A stretch of 64,000 nt of DNA from Methylobacterium sp. NMS14P (GTDB taxonomy: Bacteria > Pseudomonadota > Alphaproteobacteria > Rhizobiales > Beijerinckiaceae). Below are positions 27,206 through 37,842 of this stretch, piece by piece. Positions within the stretch are counted from its first letter, which is position 1. Each line of letters opens with the position of its first letter. The stretch lies in contig NZ_CP087106.1 in the NCBI RefSeq assembly GCF_028583545.1, positions 1,240,001 to 1,304,000 on the forward strand, given 5' to 3'. The notes below the pieces were generated by a model, which ran no database searches, was not told the DNA's origin, and saw only the letters and a list, made by a program, of their open reading frames with translations. A program made the position numbers and the translations under genes.

Positions 27206-27271
27206 CAGCGGTCGGGCCGGATCATCGGTCGAGCCGGATCATCGGTCGAGCCGCATTATCGGTCGAGCCAC
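27204..27271. repeat. Four-copy 17-bp tandem repeat
   Basis: Four consecutive units of 17 bp (consensus ATCATCGGTCGAGCCGG) start at 27204, 27221, 27238 and 27255; the middle two differ at one base, the outer ones at two or three. It fills the whole gap between the DedA stop and the start codon of the BtuF-like gene and encodes the last residues of DedA (LDR). Confidence 0.9.
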
Positions 27272-27777
27272 GTGAGCAGCCCGGCCCCGGGGGCCAGCAG
27301 CACGAAGGCCCAGATCAGGGCGGAGGCGACGTTGGCCAGCTGGAACGGCAGCCGCGCCAGGCCGAGGATCCCGGCGAAGAGCGGGACCAGGGCGCGGGCC
27401 GGCCCGAAGAAGCGTCCCAGCGCCACCGCGGCGATGCCCCAGCGGCCGATGAAGGCCTCGGCCTTGGCCATGAGCTCGGGATAGCGCCGCAGCGGCCACT
27501 TGGTCTTCGCCCCCGGCCCGAGCCAGCGCCCGGCCTCGTACGAGATCCAGTCGCCGAGGGCGGCCCCGAGCGCCGCGGCGATCACCACCGGCCAGAACGG
27601 GATGTCGGCGCCGCCGACGAGGGCCCCGATGCCGACCAGGATCACGGTCGCCGGGACGAACAGCGACAGGATCGCGATCGATTCGCAGAAGGCGAGGCCG
27701 CCCGCGATGACCGGCGTCCAGGCCTTGTGCGCCTCCACGAAGGCGAGGGTCGAGGTGCGCAGGGCTTCGATGTCCAT
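27256..27777 (-). CDS. DedA-family membrane protein
   Basis: A 173-residue integral membrane protein of the DedA/SNARE-associated (VTT) family: AFCESIAILSLFVPATVILVGIGALVGG, then LGDWISYEAGRWLGP and RWGIAAVALGRFFGPARALVPLFAG with the conserved Arg pair. The family transports or flips lipid carriers such as undecaprenyl phosphate and affects membrane potential. Start 27777 (MDIEALRTS) is taken for the usual N-terminus. Stop codon and last residues fall in a 17-bp tandem repeat. A second DedA gene lies at 60811. Confidence 0.88.
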   Translation of the reverse strand: MDIEALRTSTLAFVEAHKAWTPVIAGGLAFCESIAILSLFVPATVILVGIGALVGGADIPFWPVVIAAALGAALGDWISYEAGRWLGPGAKTKWPLRRYPELMAKAEAFIGRWGIAAVALGRFFGPARALVPLFAGILGLARLPFQLANVASALIWAFVLLAPGAGLLTWLDR

Positions 27778-27913
27778 GGGGCTCCGAACGGGGCTCTGGG
27801 AGTAGGAGGAGGGTCGGTCCCATCTGAGGCGCGCGGGGGAGGGCGGCAAGGGACAGGGGTGCAGCCGGCGCGGGAACCGGCTAACCGTAGCGGGACAACG
27901 AGCGAGTCCCGCG

Positions 27914-28762
27914 TTGAACGTCCTGTCGATCCAGTCCCACGTCGCCTACGGCCATGTCGGCAACGCCTCCGCGGTGTTCCCGATGCAGCGTCTCGGGGTC
28001 GAGGTCTGGCCGGTCCACACCGTGCAGTTCTCCAACCACACCGGCTACGGGGCGTGGCGCGGCCCCGTCTTCGACGCGGCGATGATCCGCGAGGTGGTGC
28101 GCGGCATCGGCGAGCGCGGGGTCCTGGGCCGCTGCGACGCGGTCCTGTCGGGCTACATGGGCTCGGCCGAGATCGGCGCCGCGATCCTGGAGGCGGTGGA
28201 CGCGGTTCGGGCGGCAAACCCTCGGGCGCTCTACTGCTGCGACCCGGTGATCGGCGACGTCGAGGAGGGCGTCTACGTGCGGCCGGGCATCGAGGCGTTC
28301 CTGCGCGAGCGCGCGGTCCCGGCCGCCGACATCCTCACCCCCAACCAGTTCGAGCTCGGCCTCCTCACCGGCCTGCCGAGCGGCACCCTGGCGGAGGCCG
28401 GGGCCGCGATCGCGGCGCTCCGGGCGCGCGGGCCGCGGGTGGTCCTGGTCACCTCGGCGCTCTGCGCCGACACGCCGTCCGACAGCATCGACCTGCTCGC
28501 GGGCGCGGAGGGGCGGGTGTTCCGGGTCCGGACGCCCCGGCTCGCCATCGCGGTGAACGGGGCCGGCGACTGCATCGCGGCGCTGTTCCTGGTGCACTAC
28601 GCCCGGACCGGCTCGGCCGAGGCGGCGCTGGGCGCCGCGGCGGCCTCGATCTACGGGCTGCTCAAGCGCACCGCCGAGGCGGGGTCGCGGGAGATCCTGA
28701 CGGTGGCCGCGCAGGACGAGTACGTGAATCCGAGCGCGCGGTTTCCGGTCGAGGCGGTCTGA
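27914..28762 (+). CDS. pdxY: Pyridoxal kinase
   Basis: A 282-residue ribokinase-fold enzyme of vitamin B6 salvage, phosphorylating pyridoxal to PLP. It begins NVLSIQSHVAYGHVGNASAVFPMQRLGVEVWPVHTVQFSNHTGYG, the PdxY/PdxK signature. DPVIGDVEEGVYVRPG and TPNQFELGLLTGLP follow, and NGAGDCIAALFL carries the anion-hole GAGD with the catalytic Asp. The frame needs a TTG start at 27914, since no ATG or GTG occurs before the conserved first strand. The 136-bp gap to DedA is divergent and holds both promoters. Confidence 0.95.
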   Translation: MNVLSIQSHVAYGHVGNASAVFPMQRLGVEVWPVHTVQFSNHTGYGAWRGPVFDAAMIREVVRGIGERGVLGRCDAVLSGYMGSAEIGAAILEAVDAVRAANPRALYCCDPVIGDVEEGVYVRPGIEAFLRERAVPAADILTPNQFELGLLTGLPSGTLAEAGAAIAALRARGPRVVLVTSALCADTPSDSIDLLAGAEGRVFRVRTPRLAIAVNGAGDCIAALFLVHYARTGSAEAALGAAAASIYGLLKRTAEAGSREILTVAAQDEYVNPSARFPVEAV

Positions 28763-28819
28763 GGCGACCCCGGCAAACCGCTCCGCCCAAGTCCGTAGAG
28801 AGCAGCAAGGATCGACCCG

Positions 28820-29704
28820 ATGGCGCGCCGCTTCGTCACCCTCGACGTGTTCACCGAGCGGAGGCTCGCCGGCAATCCCCTCGCCGTGGTGCTCGACGCG
28901 GAGGGGCTCGACACCGCGGCCATGCAGGCCATCGCGCGGGAGTTCAACCTGTCGGAGACGGTCTTCGTCCTCCCGCCCGCGGAGGCCCGGCACCGGGCGG
29001 CGCTGCGCATCTTCACCCCCGCCCGGGAGCTGCCCTTCGCCGGGCACCCGACGGTGGGCACCGCCGTGCTGCTGGCGCTGCAGGACCCGACCCGGGGCGA
29101 CGCCCGGGCCTTCGGCCTGGAGGAGGGGATCGGGATCGTCCCCTGCGTGGTCGAGACCCTGGCGGACGGGACCGGCGGACGGGCCCGGTTCCGCCTCCCG
29201 GTCCTGCCGGACTACCTCGGTCCCGGCCCCGATCCCGCGGTGCTGGCGCGGCTCCTGGGCCTCGAGCCCGGCGACATCGGCACCGGCCGGCACGCGCCGA
29301 GCCGCCACGGCGTGGGGCCGACCTTCACCTGCGTGCCGGTGGCGTCGATCGCCGCGCTCGACGCCGCCCGGACGGCCCAGGCGCCCGATCCGGCCGACGG
29401 GCTCTACCTCTACGCCCCGGATCCCGAGGGCACCGGCCAGCGCTGGCGCGTCCGCATGTTCGCGCCGAATGTCGGCGTGCCGGAGGATCCCGCCACCGGC
29501 TCGGCGGCCTCCGCCTTCGCGGGGGTGCTGATGCAGTTCGAGGCGCTGGGCGACGGCACCCACGACGTGGCGATCCGCCAGGGCGAGGCGATGGGGCGGC
29601 CGAGCGACATCGCGCTCCAGCTCACGATCGCGGCCGGCGCCCTGCAGGGCGTCGAGATCGGCGGCGCCGCCGTGATCCTGTCGGACGGCAGCCTGCATGT
29701 CTGA
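28820..29704 (+). CDS. PhzF-family isomerase/epimerase-like protein
   Basis: A 294-residue PhzF protein with the two-domain diaminopimelate-epimerase-like fold. RRFVTLDVFTERRLAGNPLAVVLD starts it, NLSETVFVLPP holds the catalytic Glu, and ELPFAGHPTVGTAV and EDPATGSAASAFAG are the two substrate loops. PhzF isomerises DHHA in phenazine synthesis, but no other phenazine gene is here and most members have unknown roles. It overlaps the next gene by 8 bp, suggesting a two-gene unit. Confidence 0.9.
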   Translation: MARRFVTLDVFTERRLAGNPLAVVLDAEGLDTAAMQAIAREFNLSETVFVLPPAEARHRAALRIFTPARELPFAGHPTVGTAVLLALQDPTRGDARAFGLEEGIGIVPCVVETLADGTGGRARFRLPVLPDYLGPGPDPAVLARLLGLEPGDIGTGRHAPSRHGVGPTFTCVPVASIAALDAARTAQAPDPADGLYLYAPDPEGTGQRWRVRMFAPNVGVPEDPATGSAASAFAGVLMQFEALGDGTHDVAIRQGEAMGRPSDIALQLTIAAGALQGVEIGGAAVILSDGSLHV

Positions 29705-30419
29705 CAACTTCTCCGACGGCTTCCGGATCACCCGGGTCGCGGACGTGGCGGCGCGGTTCGTGGACCACGACTGGGCCTTCCCCCGCGTGCACGAAGCCGC
29801 CATCGCGGCCCACTGGCAGGCCCGGTTGCAGCGCAGCCCCGGCATGTTCGACGGGACCGTCCTGCTGTGCTGCGACCACGCCGTCGCCGACGGGGTCGCC
29901 CGCCTCGACCTGTTCGCGACGCGCTACGCGACCTTCACCTACTACCGGGACAGGCCCCGCGCCGAGGCTCGCATCGCCAACGCCTTCGCGGCGATCGTGC
30001 CCTGGACGGCGGACGGCGCCGTCCTGCTCGGCGAGATGGGCGCCCACACGGCCAATGCCGGCCAGCTCTACTTCCCCTGCGGCACCCCGGATCCGGACGA
30101 CGTGCGCGGGGCGCGGGTCGATCTCACCGGCAGCGCCGCCCGGGAACTCGCCGAGGAGACCGGCCTCGCGCTGCCGGCCGGGGCCGAGACGGACTGGGTG
30201 CTGCTGGAGGGGGAGGGCCAGCTCGCCTTCCTGCGGCCGGTGCGCTTCCCCGAGCCGGCGGCGCGGCTCGTGGCCCGGATCGCCGACCATCTCGGCGCCG
30301 AGGCCGAGCCGGAACTCGCCGGGATGCACGTGGTGCGGGGCCGCGACGACATCGACTCCGCGCGGATGCCGGGCTTCGTGCGGGCCTACCTGGCGGACGC
30401 GTTCCCGCCCGCCCGCTGA
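29697..30419 (+). CDS. Nudix-like hydrolase with a degenerate box
   Basis: A 240-residue protein. The segment ARELAEETGLALPAGAETDWVL, at about residues 148-170, matches the second half of the Nudix box (RELxEExGL) with all three Glu, while the first half (G-x5-E) is not in register. The sequence before it (TANAGQLYFPCGTPDPDDVRGARVDL) fits a Nudix strand that presents the diphosphate. The N-terminal 100 residues are of unrecognised type. It overlaps PhzF by 8 bp. The substrate is unknown, probably a nucleoside diphosphate derivative or related. Confidence 0.72.
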   Translation: MSDNFSDGFRITRVADVAARFVDHDWAFPRVHEAAIAAHWQARLQRSPGMFDGTVLLCCDHAVADGVARLDLFATRYATFTYYRDRPRAEARIANAFAAIVPWTADGAVLLGEMGAHTANAGQLYFPCGTPDPDDVRGARVDLTGSAARELAEETGLALPAGAETDWVLLEGEGQLAFLRPVRFPEPAARLVARIADHLGAEAEPELAGMHVVRGRDDIDSARMPGFVRAYLADAFPPAR

Positions 30420-30516
30420 CCGGCGCGGCGCGTGGGGAAAGACGTTCGTCTCCCGGCGCGCGTCGATCGGATGTCATCTCGCGCGCAGAGCGCGGACGAT
30501 ACAGATTTTCGTTTCA

Positions 30517-30544
30517 TTGACCGCCCTCGCGGCAAGCATAAACT
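30517..30544 (+). promoter_or_regulatory. Candidate sigma-70 promoter of the binding-protein gene
   Basis: TTGACC (30517-30522) is separated by 16 nt from TAAACT (30539-30544) in a locally AT-richer stretch, 55 nt before the start codon. Confidence 0.45.
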
Positions 30545-30599
30545 CGGCCGCCCACAGAACAGCCCGGCACAGCGCGGGCATCGGATCGCGGCAGGCCCC

Positions 30600-31583
30600 A
30601 TGCACATCGGATCTCACGCGCGCCCCGGCAGCCGCCGGCTCGCCGGGGCGCTGCTCGCCGCCGCGCTGACGCTGGCCACGACGACGCTGGCCGCGGTGGC
30701 GGCCCGCGCGGACGAGGTCGTCCTGCGGGTCGGCGACCAGAAGGGCGGGAACCGGTCGCTCCTCGAGATCGCCGGCTACGCGAAGGATCTGCCCTACCGG
30801 ATCGCGTGGTCGGAATTCCCCGCCGCCGCGCCGATCCTGGAGGCGCTCAACGCCGGCGCCCTCGATGTCGGCTACACCGGCGACCTCTCCTTCCTCACCG
30901 TCGTCGCGGCCGGGGCACCGATCAAGGCGATCGGCGGCACCAAGTCGGATCCGCGGACGCAGGCGATCCTGGTCCGCGCGGATTCACCGATCCGCTCGGC
31001 CGCCGACCTGAAGGGGAAGCGGCTCGCCGGCACCCGCGGCGGCTGGGGCCAGTTCCTGATCGGCGCGACGCTGGAGAAGGCCGGGATCGCGCCGTCCGAG
31101 GCCACCTTCGCGCCGCTCAACCCGGTCGACGCCAAGGTCGCGCTGATGGCCGGCTCGGTGGATGCCTGGGCGGTCTGGGAGCCCTACGTCGCGTTCGCGA
31201 CGCTCAAGGACAAGGCCCGGCCGATCGCGGACGGCGCGGGCCTCACGCCGACCATCACCTTCATCGTCGCCTCGGACAGCGCCATCGCCACCAAGCGGGC
31301 GGCCCTCCAGGACTTCCTGCGCCGCCTGAACCGGGCGCGGCTCTGGTCGCTGGACCACCTCGACGCCTACGCCCGGAACACGGCCGCGCTGACCAAGATG
31401 CCGGAGGATGTCCTGCGCGCGGCCTACACGGCGCAGCGGACCAGCCCGATCGCGCTCGACGACGGCGTCGTGGCGGAGGTCCAGGAGGCCTCGGACCGGG
31501 CGACGCGGTACGGCATCCTGTCGAAGACCCTCGACGTCGGCCGGGCCGTGGACCGGAGCTTCGCGGCCGCGGCCTCGAACTGA
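30600..31583 (+). CDS. ABC transporter substrate-binding protein, aliphatic sulfonate (SsuA) type
   Basis: A 327-residue periplasmic protein. The signal peptide covers about residues 1-38 (ending AAVAARA-DEV). The mature domain has the NMT1/SsuA pattern: LRVGDQKGGNRSLLEIAGYAKDLPYRIAWSEFPAAAPILEALNAGALDVGYTGDLSFL, then KGKRLAGTRGGWGQFLIGATL and GSVDAWAVWEPYVA. It would bind an alkanesulfonate, nitrate-like or taurine-like ligand for sulfur supply. The permease and ATPase (SsuC, SsuB) are not nearby, so it is an orphan. Start 30600 was chosen for the signal peptide. Confidence 0.87.
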   Translation: MHIGSHARPGSRRLAGALLAAALTLATTTLAAVAARADEVVLRVGDQKGGNRSLLEIAGYAKDLPYRIAWSEFPAAAPILEALNAGALDVGYTGDLSFLTVVAAGAPIKAIGGTKSDPRTQAILVRADSPIRSAADLKGKRLAGTRGGWGQFLIGATLEKAGIAPSEATFAPLNPVDAKVALMAGSVDAWAVWEPYVAFATLKDKARPIADGAGLTPTITFIVASDSAIATKRAALQDFLRRLNRARLWSLDHLDAYARNTAALTKMPEDVLRAAYTAQRTSPIALDDGVVAEVQEASDRATRYGILSKTLDVGRAVDRSFAAAASN

Positions 31584-31707
31584 GGGGCGACAGCCGTCAC
31601 GCATCCGCGATTTTTGCGGCACTGCGGGAGCTTCGCTGTTTCCGGCACGTTCACCAGGGGCTCCCCGCAGCGGCACGTGGCCGGGCGGGTCGCGTTCCGG
31701 AGTGTCC

Positions 31708-33978
<2,271 letters not shown>

Positions 33979-34119
33979 GGGACGCAGCCGGGCGGTTTTC
34001 GCACCGCCCGGCCGACTGCGCCTTGCGCCGAGCGGCGCACCCGGCTAACAGCACGGCACCGCGCGGCCCTGGCCGCGCCCGCCGCGCCGCGTGCGCGCCC
34101 GGGTGCCCGGTTCGCGGAC

Positions 34120-34209
34120 GGAGGGGTGGCCGAGTGGTTGAAGGCGCACGCCTGGAAAGTGTGTATACCGGAAACGGTATCGCGGGTTCGAATCCCGCTC
34201 CCTCCGCCA
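34120..34209 (+). tRNA. tRNA-Ser(GGA)
   Basis: A 90-nt class II tRNA with CCA encoded. Acceptor GGAGGGG pairs with TCCCTCC, the anticodon GGA is at 34154-34156 in the loop of a CACGC/GTGTG stem, the long variable arm is TATACCGGAAACGGTATC, and the T loop is GGTTCGAATCCC. It reads UCC/UCU codons. It follows glgX and opens an accessory-type region, a typical integration site, although no integrase is seen. Confidence 0.97.
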
Positions 34210-34276
34210 ACCTGCGCTGATTTTACTAGCGAATTTCCGAGGCAGGCGCATCTACCCCACCAGCGGCCGGGACGTG

Positions 34277-34537
34277 ATGGCCAAGGAACCTCCGACCGTC
34301 TCCGAGCTGCGCGAGGCCGCCGAGATCTCCGACGACGAGATCAACGCCGCGGTCGACGTGGTGCTGGCGGATCTGGCCACCGAGGCCTACCCGCTCGCGA
34401 AGGGCTGGACCCTCGACCTCGTCGACACGCTGCGCACGAACACCCGCGCGGCCGAAGCGCGGACCACCGACAAGGCGGCCTGGAAGCGGAACATGGTCCG
34501 GACCGCGATCCTGCTGGCGCATCCGGTGAAGGGATGA
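34277..34537 (+). CDS. Hypothetical protein of 86 residues
   Basis: Begins at ATG 34277 (MAKEPPTVSELREAAEISDDEINAAVDVV); a GTG codon immediately before is also possible. Predominantly helical and acidic at the start, basic towards the end. No family recognised. Its TGA overlaps the next ATG (ATGA, 34534-34537), so the two small genes form a coupled pair. Codon usage is that of the chromosome. Confidence 0.6.
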   Translation: MAKEPPTVSELREAAEISDDEINAAVDVVLADLATEAYPLAKGWTLDLVDTLRTNTRAAEARTTDKAAWKRNMVRTAILLAHPVKG

Positions 34538-34725
34538 GCGATCCCGACGCTGAGCGTGTAGCGACCGTCGAGCGTCTCTCCGAACGGCTGAGCGGCTTCG
34601 TTCAGGGAATCGGGATGAGCGGCGCGGACGCGCGCCAGATCATTGAGCGCGTGATCGCGTCCGAGCCGTCCGCCGGCGACCTGATGGCCAAGGCGCGCAC
34701 CTGGATGCTGATCGCGCTGGGATAG
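34534..34725 (+). CDS. Hypothetical protein of 63 residues
   Basis: Reads MSDPDAERVATVERLSERLSGF, then GADARQIIERVIASEPSAGDLMAKARTWMLIALG. Helical; no family recognised. Coupled to the preceding gene by a 4-bp overlap, the main reason to call it. The same frame stays open upstream through the tRNA, which is not coding. Confidence 0.5.
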   Translation: MSDPDAERVATVERLSERLSGFVQGIGMSGADARQIIERVIASEPSAGDLMAKARTWMLIALG

Positions 34726-34747
34726 TCATGCTGAAGATGACCGCAAC

Positions 34748-34951
34748 ATGACCCCGATGACGCCTGTTGGCTGGCTTCTCTTCGCCGCTATGTGGTTGGC
34801 CGGGCCGGTCACTGGGTTCACCGCAGCCAGCCTGACCGCCTACGCTTTGGAGCGGAGGAAGCTTGAGACGCGTGGCGCATTAGTTCTCACGCTCTCCGGG
34901 AGCCTGCTCGCGATCTCGACGCTGCTGCTCACGTTCGTCGCAGGGCTGTAG
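34748..34951 (+). CDS. Small membrane protein of 67 residues
   Basis: Two hydrophobic segments, about residues 7-30 (VGWLLFAAMWLAGPVTGFTAASL) and 45-66 (LVLTLSGSLLAISTLLLTFVAGL), are joined by a basic loop (ALERRKLETRG). No family recognised. It is close behind the two small genes and in the same direction. Confidence 0.5.
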   Translation: MTPMTPVGWLLFAAMWLAGPVTGFTAASLTAYALERRKLETRGALVLTLSGSLLAISTLLLTFVAGL

Positions 34952-34956
34952 GCGGC

Positions 34957-35235
34957 GTGCCGTTGACGCCGAAGGTGCCATCGCCGCGAGGCGCGCGACC
35001 GCGCCGGGATCTCCGCCCGCGCGTGTTGGCGGCGCTGACGTCCGAGCCGTTGACTGCGACCGAGATAGCAGAGCGTGCAGGCATTCCCGGCCGGGTGCGC
35101 GCGATGTACGCCGTCCACGCGCTGGAGCGCCTCGAGGCTAAGGGTCTGGCGTTCAGCGTAATCCGCCGAACGCGGACGCGGTGGCGCTCCGCGGCGGGAA
35201 GAGCAACCCCCTTATCGCAACTGCCCCTCTCCTGA
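34957..35235 (+). CDS. Hypothetical protein with a winged-helix-like segment
   Basis: A 92-residue frame starting with GTG. Residues about 27-65 (LTSEPLTATEIAERAGIPGRVRAMYAVHALERLEAKGLA) have the spacing of a winged helix-turn-helix, including a 'T-A-T-E-I-A-E-R' recognition-type helix. Flanks are very Arg-rich. It ends 24 bp inside the convergent SGNH pseudogene. DNA binding is a guess from pattern only. Confidence 0.4.
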   Translation: MPLTPKVPSPRGARPRRDLRPRVLAALTSEPLTATEIAERAGIPGRVRAMYAVHALERLEAKGLAFSVIRRTRTRWRSAAGRATPLSQLPLS

Positions 35236-36212
35236 TAGCTCAGCGCCAAACCTCTCCTGGGCATACGCTTCCAAGTCGAAATCGTCCTCAACGGTTTGAT
35301 ACATGAATCGTTCGGCCATCTCGGTCAGCACGATGTCCGGCTTCACACGATCAACCAATCCGTAATCAATGGACGTCGACCATACGAAATGAACCTCTCG
35401 GAACGTCTCAGCCAACAGGATCGTCAGCATGATCGGCGCCCAGTGGCTGAAGCTGTCGCCGAACAGAAGGAGCCGTCTTTTATCATCGACTCTGTTATTG
35501 CGGTAAATGACATGGGCCCCAATGTGCAACGTTGAGCCCAGACCTAAGTGCTCGCGTGACTTCACAATTGGACTGGCATAGGCACGAACTGCATCGCGCT
35601 GAGGCTGCACGATGATTTGATCTTCTGTCATTGGAGGATCGCACCTGCCGCCGAGATCGCCTGCAAATTCAGGGATGTGCTGCTTTCGCCGCTCTTCGAA
35701 ATCCCGGACAGGTCGCGCTCCGAGTGCCTTGCATACTCTTTCGTAGGCGAACTGACGCCCCTTGAACGACCAGTGGCTGTCTACCTTAAAATAAAGCTGT
35801 GCCCGGTCCTCGGCCGCACTCATCGGCCCAAACAGGTCAATGCAAATCGATCGCCAGCTTCTTTGGCGGCGGACATGTTGAAAGTATGCTAATTTACCCC
35901 TGTCCCCAGCAAGCCAGAACGGATCTTCTTCATAGAAGCGACGCGCCGGTGCAAGTTGTACATCGACATTGATATCGCGCATCATATCCGAAAGTATGCT
36001 GACCTTCTCTGGCGCAATCATGTGCTTGTACACGATGCCTTAGCTTGAAGTTTTTCTTTGCGGCCAAGGATGATTTGCCGCCATTTTATGAGTGTGTAAT
36101 CATTTCTATCATTGTTTTTGTACTGCTCAAGCACATTGTTGCTTCCAGCAATGACGAACAAAAATCCATTATGGCCGAGATGGAGATCGCTAGGGACTTT
36201 ATGTTTATTCAT
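35212..36212 (-). pseudogene. AlgX/AlgJ-like SGNH acyltransferase, frameshifted
   Basis: Two minus-strand frames together give one about 333-residue protein. The first, from ATG 36212, reads LHLGHNGFLFVIAGSNNVLEQY ... KWRQIILGRKEKLQAK, the 'G-x-x-G-W/F-L-F' start of AlgX/AlgJ domains, then ends in a short unrelated tail. The second resumes with VYKHMIAPEKVSILSD, the (P/A)-(D/E)-K segment, and keeps SHWSFKGRQFAYERVC and LLLFGDSFSH. Adding one G at about 36038-36041 joins them in register (KLQAK-GIVYKHMIAPEK). Family role: O-acetylation of exopolysaccharide. The DNA is visibly AT-richer than its surroundings, which suggests transfer. It is a mutation or a sequencing error in a GG run. Confidence 0.75.
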
Positions 36213-36391
36213 GGCAAATAGATCATCCGCCCGCGCAAGCGGCCCATTTAGACAAAGGGTCGTCGCCTCTCGCAAGCACCGACCTACGGTGAGGCGCAAT
36301 GCCGATAGGCAGACCAATGATCTAAAGTTTAATGAAATCAGGGCCTCGTCAACCAGAGGGCGATGCTGTTCGCATAAGGGCTGCAGAGGCG

Positions 36392-36862
36392 TCAAAACGG
36401 CAAGCAGCGCATGTGTCGCGGCGGCAACTCCCGCTTCCGCACGATCCGAGCTCGGTCCCTTAGGGTTACCTCGTTCGTCGGCCAATCGAGGCCGGCAGCC
36501 TCGAACGTAGCGATTGCCACGGACAGCGGGTAGATGGTCGCGAGTTGCAGCTCGAGCTTGTTGCCGATCCGATCCCACATCTCCACCGTGTAGGGGTCAC
36601 CCGGCTGCACCGGCGGGATCTTCCTGGCGGGCGGCGGCAGCGTGGTCGCGGCGAGGCAGAGGCGCTCGTATTTCCGCGCGGGCGGCGCCCCGGGCGAGCG
36701 CTGGTAGCGGCACGAGGCCGTCAGGTGCCGGAGCAGGTCGAGCGTCGAGATGTCGGCCCCGTCGCGACCGATCAGGCTGGCGACGGTGTACCGACCCGAC
36801 CGCTTGCAGGTGGCGCAGTCGACGTACACCCGACCGGGATCCGCATCCCCCAGGCGCCCCAT
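36392..36862 (-). CDS. Hypothetical protein with a CxxC pair
   Basis: A 156-residue frame from ATG 36862: GRVYVDCATCKRSGRYTVASLIGRDGADISTLDLLRHLTASCRYQRS carries C-x2-C and a later Cys, suggestive of a zinc-stabilised fold. The middle is Pro-rich (PPARKIPPVQPGDPYTVEMWD) and the end helical. No family recognised. It has ordinary GC-rich composition and is sandwiched between the two AT-richer blocks, so it looks native or of different origin. Extension to 36991 adds a low-quality leader. Confidence 0.55.
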   Translation of the reverse strand: MGRLGDADPGRVYVDCATCKRSGRYTVASLIGRDGADISTLDLLRHLTASCRYQRSPGAPPARKYERLCLAATTLPPPARKIPPVQPGDPYTVEMWDRIGNKLELQLATIYPLSVAIATFEAAGLDWPTNEVTLRDRARIVRKRELPPRHMRCLPF

Positions 36863-37161
36863 TCTGGTTGCTCTCCGCTCGCGAACGGAGAGGGAACAAG
36901 CCAGAGCCAGACTCGCATAGCAATGCCTGGCGTGAGCCTTCCCTGATGACAGTGTGGCGGGATGTGGAAGCCTCCATGAAAATCCAACCACGACAATAGC
37001 TTATGGTGCCGAGACCCGGCGCCAAGGCGTGAACCGTCGCTGACGGATTTGCGCATGAGCACCGTCTTCGTCGGCACGACACGCATCAACGTGACGTTGT
37101 GGCAACACAACTGATCACGTTTTCGTGTATCGACGTGAGTGGAACAACTTAGGAGCGAAGC
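36863..37161. other. Non-coding spacer before the APS kinase gene
   Basis: No convincing gene. Composition falls from GC-rich to AT-richer here. A 6-bp inverted repeat GTTGTG-GCAA-CACAAC (37096-37111) and AGGAG (37151-37155) precede the APS kinase start. Confidence 0.5.
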
Positions 37162-37842
37162 ATGGACCGCTCACGAGGCCCATCACCGAATCGGAATCTG
37201 ACTTGGCAGCATCTGCAGCCGCGGGAGCAACGCTGGAACGCTCTCGGGCAGCGCCCAGTCATTGCTTGGCTCACAGGCCTTTCAGGGGCAGGCAAGTCAA
37301 CGATCGCAAACGTTGTGGATCAAGCTCTAACAGCCTCTGGTCGCGCAACAATGGTGTTAGACGGTGACAACCTGCGACATGGACTGAATAGTGACTTAGG
37401 CTTTACGGACCGCGACAGAGCTGAAAACGTTCGACGTGTGGCTGAGACAGCAAAATTGGTAGCTGAAGCCGGTTTAATAATAATTGTTTCACTCATATCT
37501 CCGTTTTCTGCAGAACGCAAAGCTGCGCGGGCTATTGCTGGCGACGTCGTTTTCCTTGAAGTGTTCGTAGATACACCGCTAACAATCTGTGAAGGCCGAG
37601 ACCCAAAGGGCTTATATACTCGCGCCCGAGCGGGCATGATCCCGAACTTCACTGGCATCTCAGCGCCCTACGAAGCCCCGATGAAACCTGATGTGACACT
37701 CGCAACAGCAGGTCAATCCATCGGTGATACAGCGCAGCCGTTGATCGATATGCTTCTGCAACTTAGCACAGCAGGACACCATTACCTGCCTAATCGACAT
37801 TCGTCTCAGAGATTTGATGCAATGTGCGACAATGGATTATGA
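37162..37842 (+). CDS. cysC: Adenylyl-sulfate (APS) kinase
   Basis: A 226-residue enzyme converting APS to PAPS, the sulfate donor. The P-loop GLSGAGKST is at residues 39-47. DGDNLRHGLNSDLGFTDRDRAENVRRVAE and SPFSAERKAAR are the family's substrate segments, and FVDTPLTICEGRDPKGLYTRARAG is typical of CysC/NodQ. The last about 30 residues are beyond the usual end. RBS AGGAG is present at 37151. The stop overlaps the sulfotransferase start (ATGA). Base composition is lower in GC than the core genes, so this pair was probably acquired. It is a dedicated PAPS supplier for the next gene. Confidence 0.93.
   Translation: MDRSRGPSPNRNLTWQHLQPREQRWNALGQRPVIAWLTGLSGAGKSTIANVVDQALTASGRATMVLDGDNLRHGLNSDLGFTDRDRAENVRRVAETAKLVAEAGLIIIVSLISPFSAERKAARAIAGDVVFLEVFVDTPLTICEGRDPKGLYTRARAGMIPNFTGISAPYEAPMKPDVTLATAGQSIGDTAQPLIDMLLQLSTAGHHYLPNRHSSQRFDAMCDNGL

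Noticed and set aside
27727..30669. 980-codon frame over pdxY, PhzF and the Nudix-like gene
   Set aside because: Three real genes lie beneath it in other frames; the reading is a GC artefact.
34126..34533. Open frame beginning inside tRNA-Ser
   Set aside because: The first part is the tRNA and low-complexity sequence; only the last 63 codons, from 34534, look real.
36213..36391. Reading the 179 bp upstream of the frameshifted SGNH gene as part of it
   Set aside because: The frame is open but its content (LCEQHRPLVDEALISL...) does not resemble the family and there is a better ATG at 36212.
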